A stretch of DNA of 64,000 nucleotides from Membranipora membranacea. Taxonomy: Eukaryota; Bryozoa; Gymnolaemata; Cheilostomatida; Membraniporidae. The position numbers and the translations under genes were made by a program. The notes under the pieces were generated by a model. It did not search any database and was not told where the DNA came from. It saw only the letters and a program-made list of their open reading frames with translations. Of the stretch, positions 11,101 through 22,489 are shown one piece after another (position 1 is the first letter of the stretch; each line of letters starts with the position of its first letter). The DNA lies in assembly GCA_914767715.1 (NCBI GenBank), contig OU612075.1, positions 23,064,001-23,128,000 on the forward strand, read 5' to 3'.

Positions 11101-13316
11101 TATTACATGAGCTTTCTCAGCCTTGACTCACTTATATCCAGAATAAGATTATGAATAATTATCTGTGGTGTGTAACATAGGGCTGATGTATATCTGTAAG
11201 TCCAGTGTATCAGGATATACACCTAAGTGTTATAATGTATGTCTTGTATCAGGATATAGAAGTAAGTGTTATATAAATATATATAGAAGGTAGATGAAGA
11301 TCAGGAGGAGAAGAAAGATGAACCAGAGAAGGCAGCATCCACATCAGGATCAGCTGATAACGGCAGCGTACCTGACGCTACTATTGAAGATGTCGAGATA
11401 AAGATTGAATCTGAGCCAGCTGCTGAACAGCCCGCTGCTTCATCAGAGGAAGAGAAACCTTCTTCTACATCAGAAGAGGAGCCAGCCAAACCAGAAGATG
11501 CGCCAGCTGCTGAAGCTGTTGAAGCTGATGTCGCTGCCCCTGAGGTTGTTGTGGTAGGTGCTCACTCGCTTAGACCATCTTATCTTATCTTATCAAGCCG
11601 GAGATAAATAATATAATAGACATACTCATAAACATCTTATAATGCAGTATAGTATGTATAGTATAGTAGTATAGTATCGTATAGTATAGTATAGTATCGT
11701 ATAGTATGTACTTTAGTAACAATCCGGAACAATCTTTTGGGGTATCTCTTTTAAATCGCTTGAACTAGAAAGAGAAATGAGTATTAGATTTGGTGTGTAC
11801 TCCTTTAGAGAAGCAGTGCGAGGTTAAATGAGTGACATGTGATCACTTGACTCTGTTAGTACCATAAAGATGAAACCTAAATATATCCTGTTCACAGATC
11901 AATCCAACAGATTTTCAGAATATTCGCCGAGTTGTTCTGATTGTTCTTGTTGTAGGAGGCGGAGACTAAAACGGAGAAGGAAGTAGAAGAAGTGAAGGGT
12001 GAATCTGCAGAGGAAGATAAATCTGCTGGAGATTCTGCAGGTGTCCACTCTGAGGAGGAAGTAAAACAGGAGGAGGCAACAACCTCTGACCCAGAATCCT
12101 CCAAAAAGAAAGGTAAGTTCTCGTGACACAATGAAATCTTGAACCTTGCTTGGCTTTCTCTCATTGGAACTTTGCAGCAGGCGGCTTGCTCTCTTCGAAC
12201 TTTTCCCGCTGTAATAAAAAGGATAATTTGATTCACAATTGCCACTTAATTCCTACAGTATAACTGAGAGATCTGATCTGATAAATATGCTAGGTATTAT
12301 ACACAGGAGGGGAAGATTGCCATTTACTCAACCTCTCAAACTCCAGCGTCTCCCCATCTAGTTAAATTTGGCGATAGCTAAAAATATATCACCCCAACTA
12401 GCAAAGCTAAACACTATCTTATATTTACCCTATCAGCCTTGGCTTAAAATCTCTGGTAGCGTTTCGCAGGCATTAGATATTATCTAACTACTAGGTAATA
12501 ACTGTTTGATGACTTCAATGTTCTCCTAAATTTAGACAAAAAAGGAAAGAAGGAGAAGAAAGAAAAGGGTGAGAAGAAAAAGGGACTTTTCTCATTCTCA
12601 TTCAAGAAAAACAAGAAACGTAAGCATCAAACACATAGGAAATATTATATTTAAGTTTTCCTTGTTCTGAAGTATTGTACACAACTACAGCATGTTACAT
12701 TTATACTGCTTTATACTGATAATGTGATCGTTGCACTAGCATCAAGGTAAAACACTTTTCTTGTAGCAGGCATTGGTCTATTGTCACTAGTTATAACACT
12801 ACAGATAATACAACTCCCTGTGAATCTTCTATTAAAGCTCATGTAGAAAAGAAAACTGAGGGCGACAAGTGTGACGAAGATGCCGCTCAAGGTACTGAGG
12901 AGGTGAAGGCTGAAGATACACCTGCTGAGGCAGCCACTGAGGAGCAAGCTGCAGAGCAAGCACCTGCTGAGGAGAGTCAGACAAAGCAAGCACCTGCTGA
13001 AGAAGGTAAGGCTGAGGAAGCACCTTCCGAAGAAGGTAAGGCTGAGGAAGCACCTGCCACTGAGGAAAGAAAGACGGAAGAAGCACCTGCTGAAGAAATT
13101 AAGGCCGAGGAAGCACCTGTCAAATCTGAGGAGGCACCAGCAGCTGAGGAAGAAAAATCTGCCGAACAAGCACCTGCTGAGAAATCGGTCACTGCTGACG
13201 AAGAGCCTGCCAAATCTGAAGATGCGCCTCCCGCCGCTGATGACACTACTGCTAAGACAGAGACCCCAGTAGACGCCGCACCTGAATCCACAGAACCGCC
13301 AAAAACTGAAGAATAA
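2197..13316 (+). CDS. NAD(P)-dependent extended SDR, dihydroflavonol-reductase-like, with long acidic C-terminal tail
   Basis: Exons: 2197-2401, 4329-4522, 6417-6536, 7133-7218, 7534-7654, 9501-9581 or 9926-10006, 10365-10486, 10801-10950, 11287-11553, 11956-12112, 12536-12619, 12838-13316. All junctions are GT-AG and the phases agree, giving one frame of about 688 residues to a TAA; the first exon is missing. The Rossmann motif VTGATGYLASH opens exon 2. TSS in exon 3 and YDKSK in exon 4 give the Ser and Tyr-x-x-x-Lys catalytic residues. VVNPGFIVGP in exon 5 is typical of the DFR/anthocyanidin-reductase-like family, which uses NAD(P)H to reduce carbonyls. The substrate cannot be told. The catalytic part ends near exon 9; the rest is low-complexity. 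No lesion was seen in the core, unlike the other three genes of the window. The strong donor after exon 3 is AT|GTAAGT. Confidence 0.9.
4221..4372 (+). repeat. 76-bp tandem duplication of the exon 3 splice acceptor
   Basis: Two copies (about 4221-4296 and 4297-4372) each hold the polypyrimidine stretch, the TTGTTGTAG acceptor and the first codons of exon 3 (AVKDC-YVIHTASP). They differ at a few bases, for example GAG versus GAC in the Glu/Asp codon. 76 is not a multiple of three. Reading from the first copy's acceptor meets a TGA soon after the copy ends, so only the second acceptor (exon start 4329) gives the enzyme. The upstream copy is a decoy or poison acceptor. Confidence 0.85.
4504..5619 (+). 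repeat. 36-bp minisatellite, 31 units, each carrying the exon 3 5' splice site
   Basis: Exactly 31 tandem units of 36 bp start at the end of exon 3. Each spans the exon/intron boundary and contains AACATGTAAGTCTGG, that is, a consensus donor. All but two units keep GTAAGT; the two exceptions read CTAAGT. The unit length is a multiple of three and the array is open in two plus frames and one minus frame. The long frames over 4333-5662 are therefore by-products of the repeat, apart from exon 3 itself. In the exon frame each unit would encode RTCKSGVRITSG. A block of ten units (360 bp, about 4921-5280) is repeated almost exactly at 5281-5619, marking a later block duplication. Confidence 0.95.
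5902..6388. mobile_element. hAT-type MITE in intron 3 of the SDR gene
   Basis: A 487-bp insertion has inverted ends CAGGGGTGCCCAACC (left) and GGTTGGGCACCCCTG (right). It is flanked by perfect 8-bp direct repeats ATATAGAA at 5894-5901 and 6389-6396. CAGGGG-type ends and 8-bp target duplications are hallmarks of hAT transposons. The inside has no transposase frame, so the copy is non-autonomous. Subterminal GAGCCA/TGGCTC words also occur in inverted orientation. The right end lies only about 30 bp from the exon 4 acceptor. Confidence 0.9.
6924..7035. repeat. 22-bp tandem repeat, about five copies
   Basis: Nearly perfect head-to-tail copies of a 22-bp unit containing TTAGACTTGTATCAGACATA lie in the intron about 100 bp upstream of the exon 5 acceptor. 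No coding function is seen. Confidence 0.9.
7655..9500. other. Large intron 6 of the SDR gene
   Basis: About 1.85 kb of AT-rich intron with no open frame of interest. A short perfect hairpin with AATGTTGTTC arms lies at about 7748-7775. Nothing else is recognised. Confidence 0.6.
9501..9581 (+). CDS. Alternative exon 7a of the SDR gene
   Basis: The 81-nt exon runs from a TTTTAG acceptor to an AAAG|GTACAT donor, phase 1 at both ends. It encodes the segment starting GERHIVCGASSWLKDMA. It occupies the same slot as 9926-10006, with the same length, the same phases and alignable sequence (G-x-RHI at the start, Leu/Met/Ala positions, KG at the end). The pair looks like a tandemly duplicated exon used alternatively. 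The segment follows the VRDVALAH region and precedes GFNIPT, near the substrate side of the fold in DFR-like enzymes. Confidence 0.8.
9926..10006 (+). CDS. Alternative exon 7b of the SDR gene
   Basis: The 81-nt exon runs from a CATGCTAG acceptor to an AAAG|GTATAA donor, phase 1 at both ends. It encodes the segment starting GNRHILVNSNLTLQQLAK. It is paralogous to 9501-9581, and inserting either one, or both, keeps the frame. Mutually exclusive use is inferred, not seen. The two versions differ at most internal positions, so the duplication is old and both copies have been kept open. Confidence 0.8.
10597..10644. repeat. Near-perfect 22-bp-arm hairpin
   Basis: Arms beginning AGCCTGTCCTGGCAAGC and its complement are separated by about 4 bases. 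The flanks share a TATCTATATAG-like direct repeat, which suggests a tiny inserted palindrome or a MITE deletion product. It lies in the intron before exon 9. Confidence 0.8.
10662..10728. repeat. Inverted repeat, about 23-bp arms
   Basis: Arms built on AATTATACATCTGAAGAATA and its complement, with a short loop, lie immediately right of the 10597 hairpin in the same intron. Confidence 0.7.
10801..13316 (+). CDS. C-terminal part of the SDR: end of catalytic fold, then disordered Glu/Ala/Lys tail
   Basis: Exon 9 (10801-10950) gives MRTVLQVDPRDVRASLIEMG, the usual last helices of the family, then turns basic (KKPRKLTFRKKKEK). Exons 10 and 11 are rich in Glu, Ala, Pro and Ser. Exon 12 is a Lys-rich block (DKKGKKEKKEKGEKKKG) followed by LFSFSFKKNKK. 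Exon 13 has degenerate EEAPAEE-like repeats to the stop at 13314-13316. DFR-like enzymes are usually about 340 residues, so roughly 300 residues here are an added tail. It looks disordered and charged. A scaffold or localisation role is only a guess. Confidence 0.8.
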
Positions 13317-14262
13317 ATAAATGAACTCTTCTACTTGTCTATATACATCTCAAAAGATTCCAGATTTTTACATCATATTTTTGTCTACCATAATATCACC
13401 ATGTGTTTGTGCTGGCCGTCGCCGCCGCCGGGAAGCGTAGAATGCTGAGATGCAATGAGCAATGCATTAACTTAGACTACATTTACCCATCGAGCTCTAC
13501 ATTGTTAGAACAGCTCAGGATTGATTTAAATTTGTATCATGCTCAGTATAGGTTTATGTCATGAGATTGAGCTAATAAGGTATAAGGTTACTTTTCTTTG
13601 ATTTGATTGATGGGATGTATTATTTTCATTGTTTAAGACATCATTGTTTAAGGAATCATTGTTTTTATCAGATTTTACACATGTAAGGCCAAATTCTAAC
13701 TGACTGTATTATTTATTTTCAGCTTTAAGTTTTCTAGGAGTACATTTCGTCACAGTTTAAAACCATTTAATAATCAGTTCTTATAAATTGTAGTTTTATA
13801 TAATTATGATAATAATATAACGTTATATTTTGGTGGTCTTAGCTTTTTGTTGTGTTTTTACTGTTGCACCGGAAGCCTAGCTCCATGTTCCTTTTTCTAT
13901 ATCTCATTTACTGACAAGGTATTCCATCTGATCATTCTATATTCAGTCATCAAAGGAGGGGTGGCAACTTACAGTTGCTTTATTAGCCGGGAAACTGGCA
14001 ATTATTAGTATTAAATCAGTTACAATCACTTTTATCTGGGTACTTTTTGGTTTCTTTTAACTAATCAACTTACTACTATTGGCAAATTTTTAACCAATTC
14101 TTTATTCTGTTTTAGAATATTTACTCTCTAAGGTCATTAATATGTAAATATCATAATAATATAAACAATGTTACACAACGTATTTGTTGATGCCGTGACC
14201 ACTTGGAGAATATTCATATTTCACATGGAAATGTATTGACAAAAAGAAGCCAGGGGGTGACA
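13317..14262. other. 3' flank of the SDR gene
   Basis: AATAAATAAATG overlaps the stop codon and could include a poly(A) signal, but other downstream signals are equally possible. The rest is AT-rich DNA without a gene. Confidence 0.4.
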
Positions 14263-14399
14263 ATAAGAACGTTATGAGTATGCATACGTTCCATGGTATA
14301 AAAGACTCATAATTATAATTTATAATGAAAGTTTGGGTTCTAAAATAAGCTTAGAGTCTTTTATACCATGGAACGTATGCATACTCATAACGTTCTTAT
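14263..14399. mobile_element. Hairpin MITE, 46-47-bp near-identical arms
   Basis: Arms 14263-14309 and about 14353-14399 are inverted copies (ATAAGAACGTTATGAGTATG outwards, ending in GACTC inwards) around a 43-bp AT-rich loop. There is no coding capacity. The near identity of the arms suggests a recent insertion or strong arm-to-arm conversion. Confidence 0.75.
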
Positions 14400-15177
14400 G
14401 AACGATGCAAGACAACTCCAAATTGTCAACCTCTCTTTAATTATTGAGTGTGCCAACACAAGATTCTTAGTAGACGATGTCATGGCCTGATTGAAGTGTT
14501 ACAATATATGCTAAGCCTAAGCCTTAGGCATATTTGACGAGCGTATTCGCCTTGTTCCCATGAATTTGTTTCAGCAAAAAAACTCATTGCAAGATTATAT
14601 AGTGCTATCTGACAAGCACCTGCTGGTAGCAGTGTGACAGTATCTCTGACAAGCACCTGTGGGTAGCAATGAGACAGTATCTCTGACAAGCACCTGCGGG
14701 TAGCAATGAGACAGTATCCCAAACCCCATGCATGTAAGTAAAACCAGCCAATCAGGTCATGGTATATTTTTTCAATTTGCCTGCATTTGGAGTTTCCTCC
14801 CCTATGAACAGCGGCTCACCAGTAGAATGGAAAAGACCCACAATGTTTGCAATTTGGATCAAACTTGATCTACGTCTGAACAATCTAACATTTCCAAAGA
14901 AGGATCATACTTACTTTAGTGTACTCAACAATATGATAGCAGGTAGACAGATCATACTGTGGAACTGTAGCTGCTAGATCATGTCAATCAGAAACAGCTC
15001 AGATAATAATCAATTTGTGAAACTGCTGTATCTGCACAATGTAATGAAATTGCTTGGTATCAAATAATTACTTAACCATATTAATAAAACACCGCCTCCC
15101 GATTATTGGACCTCCTAGTTTTTAGACCCGCTGGTTTTTGGACCCACTGGTTTATATACATGAATATCTCTGTTCAG

Positions 15178-18100
15178 GTTCCACATCAGGAAGTAATGGA
15201 TCTGATGACGCAGCCTGTGCAGCCTCTCTCTAGTTATGGTGATAATCTGTAACTTAATGACCTCAAACTATCCGTACCTCGTTATATAAACACCAAAGAT
15301 ATCCCTTCTGTAAGTATAACATTGTAGTATTGTATGCCGTCTTCAACTCTTCGTTGTCCAGTACTATAGATATTTGGTCCAGTAGCAGAGTGTTCACACA
15401 ATTATAGGTATATTATATTGTATACATGAACATAGAATAGCTGAATATTAAAAGCTGATCCCATAGACAAAACACTGTCTATGGCTGAGCCTCACATGAG
15501 AAATATTATCTATGCAAATGCAGCCACAGCTCTAGGATGAATCTCCTTTAAGCTCAGCTTACTATGTATATGGTGAGCTTCTGTGGAAATCTGAATGGTT
15601 ATACAACGTATGCAGAGCCCAGTGTGTTATATTTGGTTATTGGCTGGCAATTTGTAAATCGTTTGATTTTCAATTGCCTACATCAATGCAATCTATCTTT
15701 CCCTGACCAGTACATAATATGTTTGTTTTGTGGTTACAGGCGGTTGTGAGTATGTTCCATGAGCTAGACTTTGTACAAACATTCAGAATAAAGCCTCACA
15801 CCTTGTCTAGATTTATACTGATGGTTAGAAAAGGTTACAGAGATCCACCTCTTCATAACTGGCATCACACGTTCTCAGTCGCTCACTTCGCTTATCTACT
15901 ACTACAGAATCCAAACTGCCTGTCTACAAACATCCTCGAGTAAGTGTATGTCTACTCTGTCAGGTCTGGTCAGAGATGATAAATTTGATTTATTGTTTGC
16001 TCAAAAGGTAAATGTAACTTCTAACTCAGTGCATACTTTACACAATGTAAGTAACTTTGATGTGAAATTAGCAGCAATGGCACACTGTAAGGTAATCTGT
16101 TTGGGGCTTCTGGGTTTAGAAATTGAGAATAAGTACCAATTTATATATTAATTTCCTGACCGGAGAGCTATATACCTGAGGTTGCTGGGGCTGGAACAAT
16201 CAACCTTTGAAGTCTCCACAACTTCGGCGGCACCAATCGCCTGGCAGTGAATAGCAAGCACGCACACCGATTGCCGTTCACCAGAGTTGTGTTCTGTTAT
16301 CCCACAGCACATTCCAATGAAACACAACCTACGTGTTAGGGTTATTGGTCTTGCATGGCCCATTGCTGAGACCCCTTGCAGTAAGTTGAAAGAATGGGTG
16401 ATGTTACTAGAATTATGTGGTGAACAGGAGAACATGAAACAAAAAGTGCTAAACCAAAGTGGTTGGTTAATTTGGAATTATACTTGAAACTTCAGCTGAG
16501 GCCAAATAATTGTTATGACAGATCTAACAAAACTACTTCATCCTCTCTGAGTTATGACATCATAGATAAACCTCTCTATACATTACAGTGAGCTGGAGGT
16601 GCTGGCATATTTTGTAGTGGCGTTATGTCATGGCATCGATCACAGAGGGACCAGTAACTCATTCCAAGTAGCATCTGTGAGTATAACAGTACCCGAGTAC
16701 CCGAATATGTGGGGAGGGGGAACTCAGGCGTGATCAAGTTTGAAGTTTTCAGCGTGAAGTTGTTCAAGCCACAGGTTTCAATTTCAATACATTCCCGAGG
16801 AAAGAAACAATTTCTGATTTGTTGTTTTTTTAGGGCTACAGCTTCAGCTTAGTTGCGTTTCTTTAGTCTCGTTATGGTTTGAGAATACTAGAAAAGTGGC
16901 TGTTATACTACATAGTTCAGTATATGATATTGATGTGTTAATATCCGTTCTAGCAGATTACAACTCACCACAAATGAGCCAGGCCTACTACTTGTTATTA
17001 CTAAAAGATATTATATCTTGTTGACAGAAATCAGTTCTGGCCGCTCTGTACGATCAGAGGGATCGGTGATGGAGGTAAGATGGCTACTCTTCTATCTTCT
17101 TGTCTTGTTGTTATGAAGCTTTTGATGATCTTTGAGTTTATTTATGATCGGAGTTGTCCGCTCAGTGTGTACTAAGAGGACAGCTCCTCCCATCAACTTC
17201 AGGCCTTTATTTTGTATCTTCAATTATGAAGTGATTAAGTCTGTTCTTAATGCTCATATGAGATGACAATTATATTTCATAATTTTGTTATGATCAAAAC
17301 AGGAAGTCAGCAGTGTAATACTTGTGTTGTGTTGTTGTTATTGTTGTCTGTGACGGACGTGGAGTTTGTTGGTTTGTTGTAGAGGCACCATTTTTCACAG
17401 ACTATGTGTATAATGAATACAGAGGGATGTAATATATTTGAGAATGTGAGTCATGAGGAGTAGGAGCAGCTGTTAGACTTAATCAGAGATATAATACTAT
17501 CTACAGACATAGCTCATCATCTGAGGATCAGGGCAGGACTGGAGGGCATGGCTCTAGGTAACAATTATATTAAAATGGTATATGAACTTGATAAATATGT
17601 ATGTCTAAATAAATTCATCAATCTTGAAGAAAAAATGAAAAAAATATTGTTCATTGGAATTTTAATTTATTTGATCGATCAATTAATTCATGTAGCCCAG
17701 ATATCTTCAAAAGGAGTTAGTTTGATGACCCGATGACAACTTGTTGTATATGCAGGCACATGTCAGGCACTTAGACTAGTGATCAGAGGATACATCCCAA
17801 TAGTGAAATCTCGGTGACAGTGTGTTACGTTGGCACCACCATTTCACATTGTAATATTAGTGACGTTATGTAACAGAGGGCTTTGATAAAACAAACGGAG
17901 AGCACAAATCACTTCTGATGTGTTTATTAATGACATGTGCTGACTCATCAGACCAGACTAAACCATGGAGCGCTGCCAAAAGAGTATCGGTGAGTCTGAG
18001 TATCCTAGAGTATCGGTGAGTCTGAGTATCCTAGACTTGTGGGATTATAATAAATCACCCAATTGTGATTATAGAGTGATTCAAGACTTGGGAACTGGGT

Positions 18101-18571
18101 CCTGACTTAGGATACGGATCAATTATTGGGATACGAGTCAAGATTTTGGAAACAAGTGTATTCATGTGGTTAAAAATCCTAAACCTCAAGTTAAACAGCT
18201 TCAATATGAGAAATTACATGTTGAAACTTGTGGTTGTCATGTATTATACCAGGTATGTTATTGAAAGTGTAAATTTGGCATTTGCAATGTTTGATACAGC
18301 GCTAGAGGAGTAAATGTTAGCTTTGCTAATCCTTCGCGGTGAAATGGTCTTACAGTCTATCAGCTGCCCTCCTTACTCCCTTTGTGTCTCATCAGCTTCT
18401 ACCAGATGGACGATTTTCAGAGCCTCATGAGCTAAAAGCTATCCTGATTATTTTTACCACTTTTTTGAGACAGGAGGGCTTGTAGCTAACATAGAGAATA
18501 ACAGAGATCACCGGATGACCATTAAAAGTAAGGCTGTCGATAAGAGAGGCAGCATCACATCATTAGAATAA
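15178..18571 (+). pseudogene. PDE2-like cyclic nucleotide phosphodiesterase, unprocessed pseudogene
   Basis: Exons: 15178-15309, 15740-15939, 16589-16676, 17028-17074, 17383-17557, 17877-17989, possibly 18482-18571. They spell the start and middle of the PDE catalytic domain: YRDPPLHNWHHTFSVAHF (metal-binding HNxxH, PDE2-type wording), CHGIDHRGTSNSFQVAS, KSVLAALYDQ, RHHFSQTMCIMNTEGCNIFE and CADSSDQTKPWS. PDE2 hydrolyses cAMP and cGMP and normally has GAF domains before this part; none are seen here. Lesions: TAA at 15250-15252; Asp to Gly in the metal-binding HD pair (16632-16634); a 1-base frameshift near 17055; TAG at 17461-17463 where a Tyr is usual. The exons for the end of the domain are mostly absent; 18482-18571 may be the C-terminal end. 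Introns are kept, so it is not a retrocopy. Confidence 0.88.
17981..18032 (+). repeat. 26-bp tandem duplication of a 5' splice site in the PDE pseudogene
   Basis: Two head-to-tail copies of a unit containing AGAGTATCGGTGAGTCTGAG cover the donor after the SSDQTK exon, giving two TCG|GTGAGT sites 26 bp apart. Using the second would shift the frame. Confidence 0.9.
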
Positions 18572-21500
18572 TCGACGCTGAAGATGAGAAAGAAAATGAG
18601 ATAAATGGGAGCTCTATAGCAGATTCAGTCGCAGATTCAGTCGCAGCTGCGGCGGTCAACGGAATGATTTTAACTTATTCATCAGGATCTATCTATATTA
18701 TATAATATAAATATATATGTGTATCCATATAAAATATGTTATAATGTATATTCCATATATATAATGTATAATATATGGCTGCGATTTATCGTGTATACTT
18801 ATATCGTTATGTTATAAAGTTGCTCACGTGTATTGGGATCTATTTTTTGTTGAAATGATTTTCTGATTATCATTGTGGTCTTAAATTTTACAACATCGAG
18901 ATTCTAATTTATTTGATGATTATTTTACTGACTTACTACTTACAACTTCCCTGTGATAAAATTATTCCATAAATCAGATCCAGAATTATACATTACAGCA
19001 ATATGACTAACATGTTATCTCCTTGCCCTGTTAACACCGCCACTCGGCACTCGTGGCAGTGTGAACAGGGCTAGTTATCTCCTATTATCTGCTCCTATTG
19101 GTTTTCGGTGTTCACATGATAATGATGTCACAGGTAGCTTTATGTCATGATGTCATATGCTGGTTATTTCGTAAAAGTCTGAAGAAATAATAAATCGATT
19201 TTTGTGTTTCCAAATGCTAATTTGCCACACACATGAAAGCGGTCAAACTAAGTTTTATTGTAGTTGTGCACCATTGTTATTGAATTGATGAATGTGATTC
19301 TTATCAATGCTGTTTCAGCCATTTTCTTTTTCTGAATTCCATACACAGTGCAGTTCACTTAATTCAATCCTATGGGGACCACAAATTTTCTTTCTTATTA
19401 AGCAGAGTCTGAATCAAGTGACATTAGAATGCATTAAGATCTGGTTGAAGGGACCAACTTTCCTTGTCTGAATTTACGGGAGTTTTGAATTATAAAGTTT
19501 GAATTAACCAGCTTACACTGTATTTAGGAGGATATTGTGGCGGAAACATTGTGTTATATTTTATCAGCAGGGTCACCAACATCAAGTGCAATCTAATCCA
19601 TATCATTTGTGTATACATACTTATAATACAAAGATGACATCATATTGATATGATGACATTTCAATATGACAACGTATCAATAATAATATAAAGAATCTGA
19701 TATACTTTTCAGGGTAACGCCACATCACGTAACCAATATTACATTATAGTACATCATTATATTATAATAACAATCTAATTCTTGTCTCTAATCTTTCACC
19801 CTATATGATGATGATGATGCGATCCACTTAGATGGAACTATTTTACATCCAGTACTTGAATAAGAACAAGTGATGGGGCATTGTAATTTGCTTATAGACT
19901 TTTTGCATCACAGGGAACTTTTTTTAGATAAAACCAGAGGCATCCTTTTTAGCTGCCAATCATTGCCACCGACAAAGAAACAAGGAGGGCGATGCCTATT
20001 GAGCTGCTTTGTAGGCGGCTCTTGTTCATTATGAATACATGTTTGCCATTTGGAAGCGTGAATAAGATCATTTCAAACATAAATATCAATATTGCTTGAT
20101 TAACGGCGGAAACCAAATTATCTCACATTGAAACACTTACCTGGTCCTCTTCCATTCATGTTATTTATGGCATTTCATTTTAGGCCATGACATGTAGCTA
20201 ACCGAAGAAAATAATCTGCAAAAGCAGGATCAAGGTGATGGATGATCAACTGGCTACAGAGATATTGACTGAAGGCTAATCTTTAGAATCAGGCATAGTG
20301 ATATGATAGGCTGACAAAATGTTATATTGATTTCATATCACAGAACTCATCAATAAACAAGTTAAATATAAAATGAACTGTATTTTATAAACTGGTTTTG
20401 GTATAACATCGAACAAAATTATGTTCCAAACTGAAAGAAAGTGAGTGCAGTTTTTGGTCTACTCAACACTGAGATTGGTATGCCACTGATCAGTGAAGCA
20501 GGATGTTTTCAGCAATACAAAAGTGAAAAATTATCATAGACTAACAGATGAACGAAGCAATGAACTTCCAGCAGGAAAATTGGAATATTATCTGATACAA
20601 TGCTTGAGCGTTTACGAACCTTATTCAGTTAGTATGCCTAATAATGTATTATGCAGTGTAGTTCAGTTATGTAACTCACTAGTGGTCCCTAGTATGTATC
20701 AACAAATCCTTAATTAATGCCTGAGACAACAAATTTCGGTGATTTAAATGATTGATGCTTTGCATATTGCGATTTTTAGTGTGATTATCAAGGCACTATC
20801 TGGATGAGCCAAAGATTCAAGGTCATTACTGCCTGCAGTTTCTACTCTTGTCTTTTCCCTAACAAAACCTACCATATGATATAAATGAAAACTGGGCCAG
20901 TTTATAAGCATAACATGACTTAAAAAGCCATCGCCTTGTTTCATATTTTATAGACCACATTAATTTATGGATCACGGGACTTATAGTGTCAAAGGTGTGA
21001 TGGAAAATCTTGTGATTTATCACTATACCCTGGTAAATTTTGCGTAACGCTCAGGACTGGGGTTACAGTTAGAATAGCAAACAAACAAATAAATAATGTG
21101 AAATTGTTCCCTCCCAATACACAATCATAAGGATTGATTAGTAGAGTTTGGTAGTAGTCTGACAGAAGATATTGCATTGAGGAGTACTTACCACTGAAAA
21201 CTTTAGTTTTATCTTTATCAGCACTGATGACAGTCGGATCTGAGAATTTGCTCTGATGGTTTACAGTAGATCGCAATAAGTAATTGTCAACTTAGAGGCA
21301 CAATTCATAACGGCTTCAAATCAAATGGCAACCGGTGATGCTAATTGGGCTGGACACTGTTTCAATGGTCAGCCGGTGGGCTAAAAGTATGAAGAAAATA
21401 AATAAAAAGACATGACCAATAACTATATACATCATTGTATATAAAATACAGTGATGTCTGCAAGCGGGTTGGCTGCGGTCAAACTGCAGTTGCATCCGTC

Positions 21501-21659
21501 CCCTTCCACTAACCACACACAACCCAAATTGAAAAATTTCAGTTGAATTATGTCAAACTTCTTATGGAACATACTTGTTCTAGTTTGGGTAGGGGTAGAG
21601 CAAACTCCCCTCCTATTTCATCTTCCTGTAACGTGCTATATAATCTCTCATGTTACAGA
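18572..21659. other. Gene-poor AT-rich stretch
   Basis: No family-recognisable coding sequence. It holds a TATA-rich low-complexity tract (about 18695-18790) and a stem-loop with CCCTGTTAACACCGCCAC arm sequence at about 19027-19073. Short frames here (for example 20493-20717) show no splice or family support. Confidence 0.5.
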
Positions 21660-21798
21660 CACAGCAGTATGCCTTACCTTGTCTGGAGATAAGTTTAGTC
21701 AGTTTCTACATACTGCCATAAATAGACACTGTATAGAGAGGGTGGAGCATTTCAGACCATATGATGTCACTGTCTCATCTTCTAGTAATGTCTGTAAA
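21660..21798 (+). other. Orphan coding-like segment, unrecognised
   Basis: An open stretch follows a CATGTTACAG acceptor-like site and ends at TCT|GTAAAG. It reads DTAVCLTLSGDKFSQFLHTA and onward, with balanced, exon-like composition in a region of stops. I do not recognise the family. It could be an exon of a lost or split gene, or chance. Confidence 0.25.
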
Positions 21799-22489
21799 GT
21801 TAGATTCTTCATAAAACTGGACTTGATCTGACAACTGTTTATTTTGTGTTTTGTTGGTTGTATATAAATCAAGCTGTTTGATTTGTTGTTGGAGCGTGTA
21901 TATTCATTATTTTCTCCCATTATTTTCTATTATTATTATTTCTATCCCTATCATTTCTCTCTTTATTATTTTCTCATTATTTTCTCCCATGGCGCAGCTC
22001 GTCTGCCGTAGTGACCATTGTGTCTAATGACTTATAATGACTAATAATAACTAAAATATCAACTGATTAAAATTGTGATATGCAGGCCTATTTATACATT
22101 GGCAGCATGCTAAATGAGCACGTGGTCACTGCATATGAGGACAAACATCCCTCTTTTTCTCATTAAACTTGAATGAGTAACAATCTGAAAACTTTACATA
22201 CAAAAGACAAGAATAAAATATTACAGCACCATAAATGTCTTATTCATAAAATTGGAACAGCAATAATATATTTAAGTATGTAAATAATATGTCAATTGAA
22301 TCTCTTTATAGTGTAGAGATATTGCGTCAATATAGAGTCAATGGCGGCCAGCAGCTACCGTGCCATCCTTGCCTCAAAAAAACCATAATCTGTTTATGGG
22401 AAAATAGAGAACAAGCACCACTGATATTCGCGTTGTCAGTGGGGGTAGGATTTTCCTTGGCATGAAACCGCAGGAGTTCACTCTCCTTT

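Noticed and set aside
12711-13291. Minus-strand and other-frame proteins over the SDR tail exon
   Set aside because: Shadows of the Glu/Ala-rich exon 13; the plus-strand frame has consistent splicing and phase.
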